A stretch of 64,000 nt of DNA, taken from contig NZ_RZIS01000004.1 in assembly GCF_005281835.1 (NCBI RefSeq), positions 248,001-312,000 on the forward strand, in the 5' to 3' direction. The stretch is from Vibrio profundi. Lineage in GTDB: Bacteria > Pseudomonadota > Gammaproteobacteria > Enterobacterales > Vibrionaceae. The notes under the pieces are model-generated. The model saw nothing but the letters and a program-made list of their open reading frames with translations, was not told the origin of the DNA and did no database searches. Position numbers and translations under genes: made by a program. Below are positions 29,296-39,388 of the stretch, in pieces. The first letter of the stretch is position 1; every line of letters begins with the position of its first letter.

Positions 29296-29901
29296 TTACC
29301 AATCAACGCCTTGTAGTGCTTTTACACCAGAGTCAAAGGCGTGTTTTACGTTTTTCACTTCAGATACCGTATCGGCCATCTCAATTAAAGTGCGGTGAGC
29401 TCCGCGTCCCGTAATCAGCACTGATTGCATCTTAGGGCGGTTACTGAGCGCTTCAACCACTTCATCGAGTTCAATGTATCCATAGCTGACCATATAGGTA
29501 AGCTCATCAAATAAAATGACGTCGATAGAGTCATCAGCCAGCATGCGTTTACATTCTTTCCAAATTTTTTGAGCGGCTTCGATGTCTGTCGCTTTGTTCT
29601 GAGTTTCCCACGTGAAACCAGTACCCATTACTTTGAATTCTACATCAAGCTTTTCAAGCAGATTGCGTTCACCATTGTCCCAGGTGCCTTTTACAAATTG
29701 AGCTACCGCACACTTTTTACCATGACCTACCGCGCGCGTGATGGTACCGAAACCAGAGGTTGATTTACCCTTACCGTTGCCAGTGATCACAATCAGTAAG
29801 CCTTTCACTTCTTGTGCGGCTGCGATTCGTTCATCGACCTTTTCTTTCACTTTTTGCTGTCGTGCTTTGTGGCGAGCTTCTTTGTTGTCTTCGATCGACA
29901 T
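29296..29901 (-). CDS. cobO: Cob(I)yrinic acid a,c-diamide adenosyltransferase
   Basis: Adenosylates corrinoids to make coenzyme B12 forms (CobA/BtuR/CobO family). 201 residues with P-loop GNGKGKSTSGFG (about 40-51), the AQFVKGTWDNGE and FDELTYMVSYGYI motifs, and VLITGRGAHRTLIEMAD. The N-terminal 25 residues are a charged helix. AAGGA precedes the ATG. No cobalamin synthesis genes are nearby, which fits a salvage role. Confidence 0.95.
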   Translation of the reverse strand: MSIEDNKEARHKARQQKVKEKVDERIAAAQEVKGLLIVITGNGKGKSTSGFGTITRAVGHGKKCAVAQFVKGTWDNGERNLLEKLDVEFKVMGTGFTWETQNKATDIEAAQKIWKECKRMLADDSIDVILFDELTYMVSYGYIELDEVVEALSNRPKMQSVLITGRGAHRTLIEMADTVSEVKNVKHAFDSGVKALQGVDW

Positions 29902-29984
29902 GAGAAATCCTTTTTAAATTGTAATGTTAGTCATGATAGCCTAAGTTGATACTAGCTAAAACCACCGATAAAACAGGTGATTAA

Positions 29985-30434
29985 ATGAAGAAAATCTTGG
30001 TAGTTTGTATGGGAAACATTTGCCGTTCGCCGACTGGTGAGGCGGTGTTAAGAGCGAAAGCGAAGCAGCAGGGCGTTGAGGTTGTCGTCGAATCCGCAGG
30101 CACAATCGGTTTCCACCAAGGTAACCCGCCAGATCCACGCTCAAAAAGCGCAGGTGAGAATCGAGGCTATAGCTTTAAAGGAATCACTTCTAGGAAGGTG
30201 GTCCCTCAGGATTTTGAGGAGTTTGATCTAATTCTCGCTGCTGATAACGAAAACCTTTTAGATTTAACCCACCAATGTCCAAGTCATGCTAGGCATAAGC
30301 TGCATTTATTTCTTAGCTACGGCGGTTCAGGGTATGAAGAGATACCAGATCCGTATTACGGAGCGGGAGATGGTTTCGAGCTGGTATTGGATTTGATTGA
30401 AGACGCTAGTGATAAAATTCTCGCTTCGTTGTAA
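29985..30434 (+). CDS. Low-molecular-weight phosphotyrosine phosphatase family protein
   Basis: 149 residues. The N-terminal catalytic P-loop is VCMGNICRSPTGEAVL with Cys and Arg of the CX5R(S/T) signature in place (C-M-G-N-I-C-R-S). The general-acid DPYYGAGDGFE loop is near the C-terminus. Cytosolic, no signal. Not beside an exopolysaccharide tyrosine kinase, so it resembles the free-standing YfkJ-type enzymes rather than Wzb. Substrate unknown. Divergent from cobO. Confidence 0.92.
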   Translation: MKKILVVCMGNICRSPTGEAVLRAKAKQQGVEVVVESAGTIGFHQGNPPDPRSKSAGENRGYSFKGITSRKVVPQDFEEFDLILAADNENLLDLTHQCPSHARHKLHLFLSYGGSGYEEIPDPYYGAGDGFELVLDLIEDASDKILASL

Positions 30435-30443
30435 TTCAGACAA

Positions 30444-30475
30444 AAAAAGACCGACATAGTAATGTCGGTCTTTTT
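30444..30475. terminator. Bidirectional terminator phosphatase / SulP gene
   Basis: AAAGACCGACAT / ATGTCGGTCTTT with loop AGTA and flanking A and T runs. Confidence 0.9.
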
Positions 30476-30496
30476 ATTAGGAAGTAATGCTCAGTG

Positions 30497-32044
30497 CTAC
30501 TTAGACATCACTTTGTAGATTGGATCTTCAGCCACATTAGCTTCAACTAAGCTACCTGCTTTGTGAAGCATTGCAACACAGTCTTGGCTTAGGTGACGTA
30601 GGTGTAAAGTCTTGCCTAATGCTGCATAGCGGTCTGCGATAGTATCAATCGCTTCAATGGCAGAGTGGTCAGTTACACGAGAATCCGCGAAATCAACAAT
30701 AACGTCTTGTGGATCGTTCTGTGCGTCGAATAGCTCTAGGAAGTTAGCTGTTGAACCAAAGAAGATAGGTCCGTGAACCTTGTATTCTTTTGAACCCTCA
30801 GCGTTTACTGACTTGTCTGCGTAAATGTGCTTAGCGTGTTGCCATGCGAACATAAGAGCAGAAGCGATAACACCCACAGCAACCGCTACTGCTAGGTCGG
30901 TCAGTACAGTAACCACTGTTACTAGAACGATAACAAAGAAGTCTTGTTTAGGTACGCGACGTGCAAGCTTGAAGGTTGCCCATTCGAATGTACCAATTAC
31001 CACCATGAACATAACACCAACTAGTGCCGCAAGTGGGATCATTTCAATTAGTGCTGAACCGAACAAGATGAACATTAGAAGTGCAACTGCCGCAACGATA
31101 CCTGATAGACGACCACGACCACCTGAGTTTACGTTGATCATCGACTGGCCAATCATCGCACAGCCACCCATTGCACCAAACACTGAACAAGTCACGTTAG
31201 CCATACCTTGACCGACACATTCGCGGTTAGATTGGCCACGAGTGTTCGTCATTTCGTCTAAAACGGTAAGTGTTAGTAGAGACTCAATTAGGCCAATAGC
31301 CGCTAGGATAATAGCGTAAGGCAAAATGATGTGTAGAGTTTCGAACGTGAATGGAACCATCGGGATCGAGAACGTCGGTAGAGAGCCTGCAAGTGTTGCC
31401 GCTTCGTCACCAGACATAGTGCGTAGGAAGTCGACAACTGTGCGCGTTTCAAGATCAAGACCAACAACTAGAGCCGTAACCGTTACGATAGCCACAAGAG
31501 ACGATGGTACCGCCGTAGTGATTTTAGGCAAGAAGTGGATAATCGCCATAGTTAGGCCAACCAGACCTAGCATTAGCGCCATTTGGTCACCAGGTAACCA
31601 AGTCAGTGCGCCAGATAGGTCTGGAGCTTTAAACTGACCAAGTTGCGCTAGGAAGATTACGATAGCTAAGCCGTTCACAAAACCAATCATTACAGGGTGA
31701 GGCACAATTCGAATGAACTTACCAAGCTTAAATACACCTGCTGCAATCTGCAAAATACCCGCGAGCATAATGGCGGCGAATAAGTATTGAACGCCGTGAG
31801 TCGCGACTAGGCTCACCATTACTACGGCCATTGCACCAGTAGCACCAGAAATCATGCCTGGACGACCACCGAAGATAGAAGTAATTAAACCTACGATAAA
31901 TGCTGCGTATAAACCTACCATTGGGTCTACGCCAGCAACGAATGCGAATGCAACGGCTTCAGGTACTAAAGCTAGCGCTACAGTAAGACCTGATAGCACA
32001 TCATTCTTTACAGAGTGCTTTGAAAATTGTGGGAATTCGAACAT
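30497..32044 (-). CDS. SulP-family inorganic anion transporter with STAS domain
   Basis: 515 residues. About 10-12 hydrophobic segments form the SLC26/SulP transport core, with [13 protein letters not shown] and the second half motif [25 protein letters not shown]-terminal STAS domain (about 410-505) includes [21 protein letters not shown]. Relatives carry bicarbonate, sulfate or dicarboxylates with sodium or protons. The substrate cannot be fixed from sequence; marine homologues often move bicarbonate. Weak ribosome site. Confidence 0.92.
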   Translation of the reverse strand: MFEFPQFSKHSVKNDVLSGLTVALALVPEAVAFAFVAGVDPMVGLYAAFIVGLITSIFGGRPGMISGATGAMAVVMVSLVATHGVQYLFAAIMLAGILQIAAGVFKLGKFIRIVPHPVMIGFVNGLAIVIFLAQLGQFKAPDLSGALTWLPGDQMALMLGLVGLTMAIIHFLPKITTAVPSSLVAIVTVTALVVGLDLETRTVVDFLRTMSGDEAATLAGSLPTFSIPMVPFTFETLHIILPYAIILAAIGLIESLLTLTVLDEMTNTRGQSNRECVGQGMANVTCSVFGAMGGCAMIGQSMINVNSGGRGRLSGIVAAVALLMFILFGSALIEMIPLAALVGVMFMVVIGTFEWATFKLARRVPKQDFFVIVLVTVVTVLTDLAVAVAVGVIASALMFAWQHAKHIYADKSVNAEGSKEYKVHGPIFFGSTANFLELFDAQNDPQDVIVDFADSRVTDHSAIEAIDTIADRYAALGKTLHLRHLSQDCVAMLHKAGSLVEANVAEDPIYKVMSK

Positions 32045-32240
32045 GTTTGCTCAGCTATGCTATAGATGGATTGACCGACAAAGGCGTATTGCGTAACTAA
32101 ACAGAATTGGAAAAGAGCGGCAATAGGATTTGTCGAAAACATAAGTTGGCGCATGCTACCCAAAAATGTGATTAAGTTCAAGATTGAACCACATTTTGAG
32201 CAATATATCTGTCATAAGCCATTGGAACGGCAGATATAAA

Positions 32241-32266
32241 AAGGGCTGCTTATTTAAGCAGCCCTT
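32241..32266 (-). terminator. Intrinsic terminator of rne
   Basis: Minus-strand stem AAGGGCTGCTT / AAGCAGCCCTT, followed by TTTTA. Lies 38 nt past the rne stop. Confidence 0.85.
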
Positions 32267-32303
32267 CACATTATAGTTAAGCTATTTAACTATTGTTAGC
32301 CAA

Positions 32304-35303
32304 TTAGTAATTAGGCTTAGTCGTTACTGCGCCAGCAGAGCTAGTGGCCGTCTGGCTACCTGCTCCTTTAGAAACGTAACGCTCAGAGCGGAATGGAGCA
32401 GCAACTACTTCAATTTCCTTAAGCTCTTGAGGGCCAGGTGCACTTGTCATTGGCGCGCCCGCTTGTTTCTTAGCTGCAGCTGCTGGTTTAGTTTCAGTTG
32501 TTTCCACTTTGATTTCAGAAACTTCCTCTACTTTTTCTTCAGCCACAATAGCTGGCTCAGTTACTGCTTGAGCTTCATCAGCAACAGGAGCTTCAACAAC
32601 AGTGTCCACTTCCTCTTGCGGTGCTACGACTGGTTCTGCAGCAACTTGCGGTTCAGCAACAATTTCAACGGTTGGAGCTTCTGCTACTTCAGCTTGAACA
32701 GCAGGAGCTTCAATAGACTCTTCACGGCGAATGATTACTTTACCCATTGCCATCTCTGGACAAGCGAAACCGCCCATAGGAGTTGCTGTTGCTTCTACCG
32801 CTACCACTTGCTCTGTAACATCAGCTTTCGCTGTTTTGTGATGAGGCTTAGGAATGAAACGCGGCATTACTTTACCCATAGCCATCTCAGGAGATGCTAC
32901 ACCACCTTTACGTAGGCGGAATGGGTTTGGCTTGCGATCACGGCCACGGCGACGACGTTGACCACTTGCACGTAGGTGACGTGGAGAACGACGATTGCGA
33001 CGTTGTTTCGGCTCTTCTTGCTCTGCGTTATCAGCAGTAGCTTGCGTTGCTTCAACTTGGTCTGCCACTTTCTTTTCTTGAGTCGCTTGCGCTTCTTGCT
33101 CTTTAGCTGCGTTCTGATCTTTTACACGAACTTGCTTGTTAAGTTTACGGCGCTGACGACGTTCTTTAACTTTTTGAGCTTTAGCTTCAGATTTCTCTTT
33201 CGCTGCTTCAGGTTTATTCGCTTGTGCATCTGCCGCTAACTGTTGGCCTTGCTGAGCTAACTTAGACGGTGCTTCTTGCTCTTCGCGTTGCTCGTCGCGC
33301 TGTTTGTTACGACGATCTTGCTTAGGCTTGCGATTTTGTTGACGATTCTGCTGCTGACGACCTTGTTGAGGTGCGTTTTCACTCTGCTCGTCTGACTTTT
33401 CGTCACGTGCAGGTTTGCGGCGACGTTTGTTATCGCGGTTTTCGTTACGATCGCCACGCTGGTTGCGGCGACGGTTATCGTTACGATCGCGACGTTGACG
33501 ATTACCTTGATTACGTTTCTCTTGAGGCTTCTCTTCAACTTTTTCTTCAGTCTTCTCTTCTTGAGTAGAGCCGAATAGGAAGCTGCCGATCGCTTTAAAG
33601 AAGCGTCCAATTAAACCTGGCTCTTGGCTAACAGCAGGTGCTGCTTCAGCTTTAGGCTCTTGAGCTTTTGGCGCAGGAGTCGGAGCAGATTGAGCTGGTG
33701 CTGCAAAACCTTTTAGAGCTGGCTCTTCAAGTTTCTTAGGCTTGATATCAACTTCAACAGGTTCTTTGCTTTCTGCTTCTTTCAGAGCGTCTAGCTTTTT
33801 AGGAAGTAAGTAAGACAGCAGATCGAACTCTTCGCCTTCACGAACACGGATAACTTCAAAATGAGGTGTTTCCATGTCTGAGTTAGGAACAACCGTGATC
33901 TTAACTTCTTGGTTCTTCTCGATATGGTTTACTGAACGACGTTTTTCGTTCAATAGGTAAGAAGCGATAGGAACAGGAACAACCGCAAGAACTTGCGCAG
34001 TATTGTCTTTTAATGCTTCTTCTTCGATAAGACGTAGAACAGATAGAGCCAGAGATTCGTTATCACGAACTACACCAGTACCTGTACAGCGAGGACAGAT
34101 GTGGTGGCTTGCTTCTGCTAGAGAAGGGCTCAAACGTTGACGAGACATCTCTAATAGACCAAAGCGAGAAATACGGCCAATTTGAACACGCGCACGATCT
34201 AATCGAACGGCGTCACGTAGACGGCTTTCAACTTCACGTTGGTGACGAACTGGCGTCATATCGATAAAGTCGATAACCACTAGACCGCCGAGGTCACGTA
34301 GACGCAGCTGACGAGCAATTTCATCCGCAGCTTCTAAGTTAGTGTTTAGTGCGGTCTCTTCAATATCGCCACCTTTCGTTGCACGAGCGGAGTTGATATC
34401 GATTGAAGTTAGCGCTTCAGTTGGGTCGATTACAATTGAACCACCAGACGGAAGGCGAACTTCACGTTGGAAAGCAGATTCAATTTGGCTTTCGATTTGA
34501 TAGTGGCTAAATAGTGGAACTTCGCCATCGTATTTCTTAACGCGGTTAAGGAAATCTGGACGTACAAGCTGGATATGAGCTTGAGCACGTTCAAAGATGG
34601 TGTTGCTATCAATTAGGATTTCACCAATATCACGACGTAGATAGTCACGGATTGCACGAACAATTACGTTGCTTTCTTGGTGAATAAGGAAAGGAGCTGC
34701 GTTTGAATCAGAAGCTTGCTTGATAGCGCCCCAGTGATTCAATAGTACGTTTAGATCCCACTCTAATTCTTCAGCACTTTTGCCTACGCCAGCTGTACGC
34801 ACAATTAAGCCCATACCTTGAGGAAGCTCAAGAGTGCTTAATGCTGCTTTCAGTTGAGTACGCTCATCACCTTCGATACGGCGAGAAATACCGCCTGCAC
34901 GAGGGTTGTTTGGCATAAGAACTAAGTAACTACCTGCAAGTGAAATGAAAGTCGTTAAAGCAGCGCCTTTGCTGCCACGTTCTTCTTTTTCAACTTGTAC
35001 GATAACTTCCTGGCCTTCGTTTAGCACTTCTTTAATGCTTGGACGACCTTGGTATGTGTAACCTTCAGGAAAGTATTCGCGGGCAATTTCTTTAAGAGGG
35101 AGGAAACCGTGACGTTCTGCACCGTAGTCGACAAATGCCGCTTCCAGGCTTGGCTCAATTCGAGTGATACGTCCCTTGTAGATATTCGCTTTTTTCGATT
35201 CGTGACCTGGACTTTCGATATCAAGATCGAATAGTCGTTGGCCATCGACCAAAGCGACACGCAACTCTTCTTTTTGAGTTGCGTTGATTAACATTCTTTT
35301 CAT
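32304..35303 (-). CDS. rne: Ribonuclease E
   Basis: Membrane-attached endonuclease and degradosome scaffold. 999 residues. N-terminal half (1-520): S1 domain (about 37-120), DNase I-like catalytic part with [13 protein letters not shown] and [10 protein letters not shown], and the zinc link CPRCTGTG at about 401-408. A predicted amphipathic membrane-targeting helix, [15 protein letters not shown], is at about 562-576. Then come arginine-rich RNA-binding stretches (about 590-680 and 770-800) and an acidic valine/alanine/glutamate tail. A short motif PEMAMGKV occurs twice, near 802 and 848. The 5' leader is long and structured, suggesting autoregulation as in E. coli. Confidence 0.97.
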   Translation of the reverse strand: MKRMLINATQKEELRVALVDGQRLFDLDIESPGHESKKANIYKGRITRIEPSLEAAFVDYGAERHGFLPLKEIAREYFPEGYTYQGRPSIKEVLNEGQEVIVQVEKEERGSKGAALTTFISLAGSYLVLMPNNPRAGGISRRIEGDERTQLKAALSTLELPQGMGLIVRTAGVGKSAEELEWDLNVLLNHWGAIKQASDSNAAPFLIHQESNVIVRAIRDYLRRDIGEILIDSNTIFERAQAHIQLVRPDFLNRVKKYDGEVPLFSHYQIESQIESAFQREVRLPSGGSIVIDPTEALTSIDINSARATKGGDIEETALNTNLEAADEIARQLRLRDLGGLVVIDFIDMTPVRHQREVESRLRDAVRLDRARVQIGRISRFGLLEMSRQRLSPSLAEASHHICPRCTGTGVVRDNESLALSVLRLIEEEALKDNTAQVLAVVPVPIASYLLNEKRRSVNHIEKNQEVKITVVPNSDMETPHFEVIRVREGEEFDLLSYLLPKKLDALKEAESKEPVEVDIKPKKLEEPALKGFAAPAQSAPTPAPKAQEPKAEAAPAVSQEPGLIGRFFKAIGSFLFGSTQEEKTEEKVEEKPQEKRNQGNRQRRDRNDNRRRNQRGDRNENRDNKRRRKPARDEKSDEQSENAPQQGRQQQNRQQNRKPKQDRRNKQRDEQREEQEAPSKLAQQGQQLAADAQANKPEAAKEKSEAKAQKVKERRQRRKLNKQVRVKDQNAAKEQEAQATQEKKVADQVEATQATADNAEQEEPKQRRNRRSPRHLRASGQRRRRGRDRKPNPFRLRKGGVASPEMAMGKVMPRFIPKPHHKTAKADVTEQVVAVEATATPMGGFACPEMAMGKVIIRREESIEAPAVQAEVAEAPTVEIVAEPQVAAEPVVAPQEEVDTVVEAPVADEAQAVTEPAIVAEEKVEEVSEIKVETTETKPAAAAKKQAGAPMTSAPGPQELKEIEVVAAPFRSERYVSKGAGSQTATSSAGAVTTKPNY

Positions 35304-35545
35304 TTAGAAATCTCGTTGTCTTTTCTTTTATTTTCATAATTGGCTTGTCGCTTCGATTCGTTTCTCGTGGTGCCAGATCCCATGGCTTTATCGGTGCAGC
35401 CTCCCGGCTGGAAGGGATGCTCGTGGGCACGTCAGTCATCATAGGTATACAAACCTATGATCCGCGATGTGGCGGTGAATACTCAACACGAGAGAACGTG
35501 AGTAGAGCGACAAGGTAACTTAATTCATGGTGTCTTACGCCGATT
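35304..35545 (-). promoter_or_regulatory. Structured 5' leader of rne mRNA
   Basis: On the minus strand: GGCGTAAGAC (35532-35541), also present in the E. coli rne leader; a perfect nine-base stem ATCATAGGT / ACCTATGAT (35438-35461); and a multi-step stem closed by GTGCC / GGCAC (35426-35430 with 35370-35374) and ATCCC / GGGAT, capped by CAGCC-GGGA-GGCTG (35397-35410). In E. coli the leader binds RNase E and sets its mRNA half-life; the same role here is inferred. Confidence 0.65.
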
Positions 35546-35885
35546 GCAGCACTCTGATATTAAGTAGTCTACTCATTTATCCGCTTAGAAATGATTGATT
35601 GTATAATATGTAATCAAATCACTTGTAGCAGCTGTGAACTATAGCAGTGGTGGCTATTCACAGCAATCTGCTTTATTAGAAAGGGCTAAAAAAAATGGTT
35701 TTTATGCTAGTTTTGCTAGGTCTAACTCACTGTCTCTAAAATAGTTAATCAGCTTAGACTTAAATTAGCCGGAAACTTGTTTCTTTTTTGGTCTAAGAAT
35801 CAAACAAATACGGTTAATAGTAGCGCTTGATGGCGAATTCGTATGACTATTTTTGCAAGAACGGATGATTAGAATGAGTTGGCAG

Positions 35886-35894
35886 TGATACAAT
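35886..35894 (+). promoter_or_regulatory. Extended -10 promoter of rluC
   Basis: TGATACAAT fits TGnTATAAT with one change. The predicted transcription start falls at or beside the rluC ATG at 35901. Confidence 0.5.
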
Positions 35895-35900
35895 AGTCGG

Positions 35901-36842
35901 ATGAGCGAAATTAGAACTAAAGTCCAATTTGTCGATATCGATGAAGATATGGCTGGTCAGCGTATTGATAATTTCTTACGCAACCAATTGAAAAATATTC
36001 CTAAGAGCATGATTTACCGAATCGTGCGTAAAGGCGAAGTTCGCGTAAACAAAAAGCGAATTAAAGCAGAATACAAATTAAAAGCAGGGGACTTGGTACG
36101 TATCCCTCCGGTGACGGTTCAAGAATCGACGGAAGACAAAGCGCCAAGCACTAAGCTAAATAAGGTATCTGAACTAGAGCATTGCATTATCTACGAAGAT
36201 GATCATTTATTGATCCTTAATAAACCTTCGGGAACTGCAGTTCATGGCGGAAGTGGCCTAAAGTTCGGAGCAATTGAAGCACTACGTGCTTTGCGCCCTG
36301 ACGCTCGTTTTCTAGAGCTCGTTCATCGCATTGACCGAGATACTTCAGGTATTTTACTCGTTGCGAAGAAACGTTCTGCATTGAGACATTTACAGGCTCA
36401 GTTCCGAGAGAAGACGGTGCAGAAATATTACTTTGCACTTGTTATGGGAGAATGGAAGAACAGTTGTCGTGTAGTGAATGCGCCGTTACTTAAAAATGAA
36501 GTTAACAGTATTGTTCGTGTGAACCCTAACGGTAAAGCCTCCGAAACTCGTTTTAAAGTGTTAGAAAAGTTCAAGGATGCAACCTTGGTTCAAGCGAGTC
36601 CTATAACCGGGCGTACACACCAGATCCGAGTTCATACTCAATACACAGGCCATCCAATTGCTTGGGATGATCGCTATGGCGATCGTCGATTTGATGCTTA
36701 CACCGGTAAAGTTGGCTTGGATCGATTATTCCTTCATGCAGCTAACATTAAATTTGTTCATCCGGGTACAGAAGAGAAGATGGATATTTCAGCCCCAATG
36801 GAAAATAAGTTGGAAAAGGCGTTAAAAGGTTTACGCCAGTAA
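35901..36842 (+). CDS. rluC: 23S rRNA pseudouridine(955/2504/2580) synthase RluC
   Basis: Modifies three uridines in the peptidyl-transferase region of 23S rRNA. 313 residues: an N-terminal S4 domain (about 15-75, RIDNFLRNQLKNIPKSMIYRIVRKGEVRVN) and the RluA-type catalytic domain with the active-site aspartate in HRIDRDTSGILLVAKK. GRTHQIRVH is the conserved C-terminal motif. No good Shine-Dalgarno sequence is seen before the ATG; the promoter lies immediately upstream. Divergent from rne, as in enterics. Confidence 0.96.
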   Translation: MSEIRTKVQFVDIDEDMAGQRIDNFLRNQLKNIPKSMIYRIVRKGEVRVNKKRIKAEYKLKAGDLVRIPPVTVQESTEDKAPSTKLNKVSELEHCIIYEDDHLLILNKPSGTAVHGGSGLKFGAIEALRALRPDARFLELVHRIDRDTSGILLVAKKRSALRHLQAQFREKTVQKYYFALVMGEWKNSCRVVNAPLLKNEVNSIVRVNPNGKASETRFKVLEKFKDATLVQASPITGRTHQIRVHTQYTGHPIAWDDRYGDRRFDAYTGKVGLDRLFLHAANIKFVHPGTEEKMDISAPMENKLEKALKGLRQ

Positions 36843-36852
36843 AAATTGAATC

Positions 36853-36878
36853 AAGGGTAGCCTAGCGCTACCCTTTTT
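36853..36878. terminator. Terminator between rluC and yceF
   Basis: AAGGGTAGC / GCTACCCTT with loop CTAGC and T run on the rluC strand. Confidence 0.85.
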
Positions 36879-36883
36879 CTTTC

Positions 36884-37465
36884 TTATAAAACCTTGAAAT
36901 CAAACTTGGCCAATAAATCAATTAATTCAATCAAGGGTAGTCCAACCAACGAATTAGGGTCTTTCCCTTCAAGTTGACTAAATAAAGCGATTCCTAGCCC
37001 TTCGCTTTTGAAACTCCCCGCACATTGAAGAGGTTGTTCCTTTTCTACATAGGTTTCGATTTGAGTTTGGGTGAGATCTCGAAAGTGTACCTTGAACGTA
37101 TCAACTATGGTTTCAGCTAAATTGGTCTCACTATTCCACACCGAAAGCCCCGTATAGAATGTGATAGTTTTGCCACTTTGGCGTTGCAATTGCTCGATCG
37201 CTTTATCAACGGAATGTGGTTTACCGACGATTTCTTCGTCTATCACACACACTTGATCTGAACCGACTACAAGGCTTGGTTGAGCAACGGAACACGATTT
37301 GGCTTTTTGTAGAGATAATCGAGACACGAGCTCTGTAGGTGTTTCATTGGGTAGCGGTGTTTCGTTGCAATTGGGTTTGGCTGCAATGAATTCAATTTGT
37401 AACTTTTTAAGCAATTCTTGTCTAAATGGCGATGTAGACGCTAAAACTAGTTGGTAATTTTTCAT
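36884..37465 (-). CDS. yceF: Maf-type nucleotide pyrophosphatase (YceF subfamily)
   Basis: Removes modified nucleotides (m7GTP for the YceF subfamily) by pyrophosphate hydrolysis. 193 residues; LASTSPFRQELLKKL is the family N-terminus, with VVGSDQVCVID carrying the catalytic aspartate, and SFKSEGLGIALFSQLEGKDPNSLVGLPL near the C-terminus. The order rluC / yceF(reverse) / yceD / rpmF is as in E. coli, supporting the YceF rather than YhdE assignment. Divergent from yceD. Confidence 0.94.
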   Translation of the reverse strand: MKNYQLVLASTSPFRQELLKKLQIEFIAAKPNCNETPLPNETPTELVSRLSLQKAKSCSVAQPSLVVGSDQVCVIDEEIVGKPHSVDKAIEQLQRQSGKTITFYTGLSVWNSETNLAETIVDTFKVHFRDLTQTQIETYVEKEQPLQCAGSFKSEGLGIALFSQLEGKDPNSLVGLPLIELIDLLAKFDFKVL

Positions 37466-37614
37466 TTTAATTTACAATTCACATAAGCATTTGGAGCAGG
37501 ATATCTTAAGTAACGTTGTTGCTCCTAATGCTCTGTATGGGAAAGGTAAAAAAGTATAACTTTTTTGCCATTTCCTTTGACTAAACTCGATTTGGAAGAT
37601 AATATTCGCGCCCT

Positions 37615-38142
37615 ATGCAAAAGGTAAAAATACCGCGAACGGTTGATCCCGCGAAAACCGCTCAGAAACGACTTGATATTAATGGCATCATTCAAATCAG
37701 TCTTTTCAAGCGTTTAAGCGAAGCAACTGAAGGCGTAAAACGTGACGCGCAAGTCTCATTGTCATTTGGGCTTGATGAACAACGACTAGTCGTTATCTCT
37801 GGTAAAGCTAACGTCGAAGTTGATTTAGAGTGTCAACGTTGTAATGAGGTTTTCGCACAAGAGTGCGATGTCGAATTTACTTATACTCCTGTTTACAGTG
37901 AGAAAAGTGAAGAAGAAGCACCGGAAGAGTACGATTTGGTAGATCTGAACGAGTACGGTGAATTAGACCTGATTCAACTTGTTGAAGACGAGTTCATCCT
38001 TGGATTGCCACAAGTAGCAATGCACGACGAAGCGAACTGTAGCGTTAACTCAAATAACTTGGTATTTGGTGAGCTTCCTGAAGAAATTGAGGAAGACAAA
38101 AAGCCGAATCCATTTGATGTTTTAAAAAGCTTAAAGAAGTAA
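37615..38142 (+). CDS. yceD: YceD / DUF177 protein (23S rRNA accumulation protein)
   Basis: 175 residues. DUF177 family with CQRCNEVF near residue 70 (a CxxC), and a second cysteine downstream (DEANCSVN) close to [24 protein letters not shown] at the C-terminus. Linked in bacteria and chloroplasts to 23S rRNA maturation. It immediately precedes rpmF (35 nt) and is the first gene of the yceD-rpmF-plsX-fab block. Confidence 0.94.
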   Translation: MQKVKIPRTVDPAKTAQKRLDINGIIQISLFKRLSEATEGVKRDAQVSLSFGLDEQRLVVISGKANVEVDLECQRCNEVFAQECDVEFTYTPVYSEKSEEEAPEEYDLVDLNEYGELDLIQLVEDEFILGLPQVAMHDEANCSVNSNNLVFGELPEEIEEDKKPNPFDVLKSLKK

Positions 38143-38177
38143 TTGCTTCTTTAAGAATTTACATAGGAGTAGGGTCA

Positions 38178-38348
38178 ATGGCCGTACAAAAGAGCAAGAA
38201 ATCACGTTCAATGCGTGGCATGCGTCGTTCACACGATGCGCTAACTACAGCTGCACTTTCTGTAGACGCAACTTCAGGTGAAACTCACCTACGTCACAAC
38301 GTGACTGCTGAAGGTTACTACCGTGGCAAAAAGGTTATCAACAAGTAA
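38178..38348 (+). CDS. rpmF: 50S ribosomal protein L32
   Basis: 56 residues, starting [20 protein letters not shown] and ending GKKVINK, the standard L32 sequence. There are no zinc-binding cysteines, as in other gammaproteobacterial L32. AGGAGTAGGG lies upstream. It sits between yceD and plsX, nine nt from plsX, coupling ribosome and phospholipid gene expression. Short enough to be missed by length cut-offs. Confidence 0.98.
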   Translation: MAVQKSKKSRSMRGMRRSHDALTTAALSVDATSGETHLRHNVTAEGYYRGKKVINK

Positions 38349-38357
38349 GGTTGACCT

Positions 38358-39383
38358 TTGCAAAATATAACCGTTGCGCTTGATGCAATGGGCGGGGACT
38401 TCGGTCCTCGTGTTACAGTGCCTGCCGCCGTGCAGGCACTGTCGTATTTCCCAGAGCTAAAAGTTATTCTCATAGGTGATCAAAAAGCGATCACGTCTCA
38501 ATTATCCTCATTAGGTCGAATGCCTGATTCTCGTTTGAGTATCCAGCATTGTGATCGAATTATTTCTAATTCAGAAAAACCTTCTTTAGCCTTGCGAAAT
38601 AGCCAAGGTAGTTCGATGCGAGCCGCAATCGATCGAGTCGCCGATTCTACCGCTGATGCGTGCGTGAGCGGAGGTAATACCGGTGCTTTAATGGCACTGT
38701 CTCGTTTTCGTCTTAAGCTATTACCTGGCATCGATAGGCCCGCTTTAGTTTCAGCTTTGCCAACAGCATCCGCGAATAAAACCTGGATGTTGGATCTCGG
38801 CGCGAACGTATCGAGCGATGCGGATTCTCTGTTTCAATTTGCTGTGATGGGCAGTGCTCTAGCTGAGCAACACTTAGGCCGACCAGCGCGTGTCGCAATA
38901 TTGAATATCGGTGCCGAAGAAATTAAAGGCAATGACCTTGTTAAGCGTTGTGCTGAAATGCTTTCTCAAACGCAGTCAGTCCATTTTATCGGCTATATTG
39001 AAGGTAATCAGTTATTACAAGATGCTGCCGATGTGGTGGTATGTGATGGCTTTGTAGGCAATATTTGTCTAAAAACTTGCGAAGGTACCGCTCAGCTCTT
39101 TATTGATAAGCTAAAAACAAGCATGATGGCTTCAACTATTAAGGGTTGGATTGCTAGAAAGTTGTTTTCTGAGCTATTTACCGAATTAAAAACATTGAAC
39201 CCCGACCAGTATAACGGCGCAAGTTTGCTAGGATTGCGCGGCATTGTCATTAAAAGTCATGGAAGTGCTGATGTATCTGCGGTCGTCAACGCAATTGGCG
39301 AAGCAGTGCACGAGGTCAAACGACAAGTCCCCAGCCGTATTAGCGATCGTTTGGAAGCGGTTTTACTCGAGAGGCATTATTAG
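38358..39383 (+). CDS. plsX: Phosphate acyltransferase PlsX
   Basis: Makes acyl phosphate from acyl-ACP for phospholipid synthesis. 341 residues from a TTG start; the next residues, [20 protein letters not shown], are the classical PlsX N-terminus so no later start fits. [12 protein letters not shown] and [13 protein letters not shown] are conserved. TAAGG from the rpmF stop region acts as ribosome site. In operon with rpmF and fabH (five nt gap). Confidence 0.96.
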   Translation: MQNITVALDAMGGDFGPRVTVPAAVQALSYFPELKVILIGDQKAITSQLSSLGRMPDSRLSIQHCDRIISNSEKPSLALRNSQGSSMRAAIDRVADSTADACVSGGNTGALMALSRFRLKLLPGIDRPALVSALPTASANKTWMLDLGANVSSDADSLFQFAVMGSALAEQHLGRPARVAILNIGAEEIKGNDLVKRCAEMLSQTQSVHFIGYIEGNQLLQDAADVVVCDGFVGNICLKTCEGTAQLFIDKLKTSMMASTIKGWIARKLFSELFTELKTLNPDQYNGASLLGLRGIVIKSHGSADVSAVVNAIGEAVHEVKRQVPSRISDRLEAVLLERHY

Positions 39384-39388
39384 TCTTC

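Larger units (their letters stand above)
35304..35900. other. rne-rluC divergent region including structured rne leader
   Basis: 597 bp without a gene. The 240 bp nearest rne contain several strong hairpins on the rne strand (separate entry). An imperfect hairpin at 35631-35664 pairs GCTGTGAA with TTCACAGC and TAGC with GCTA around a three-base bulge. The rluC end holds an extended -10. The rne promoter could not be fixed; an AT-rich stretch at 35590-35625 is the likeliest zone. Confidence 0.55.

Noticed and set aside
30825..32096. Plus-strand ORFs opposite the SulP gene
   Set aside because: Threonine/alanine-rich antisense shadows of a membrane-protein gene; the sense frame is clearly the real one.
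32427..33568. Several plus-strand ORFs inside rne
   Set aside because: They are antisense to the low-complexity rne tail (poly-Phe/Cys/Arg translations) and lack ribosome sites.
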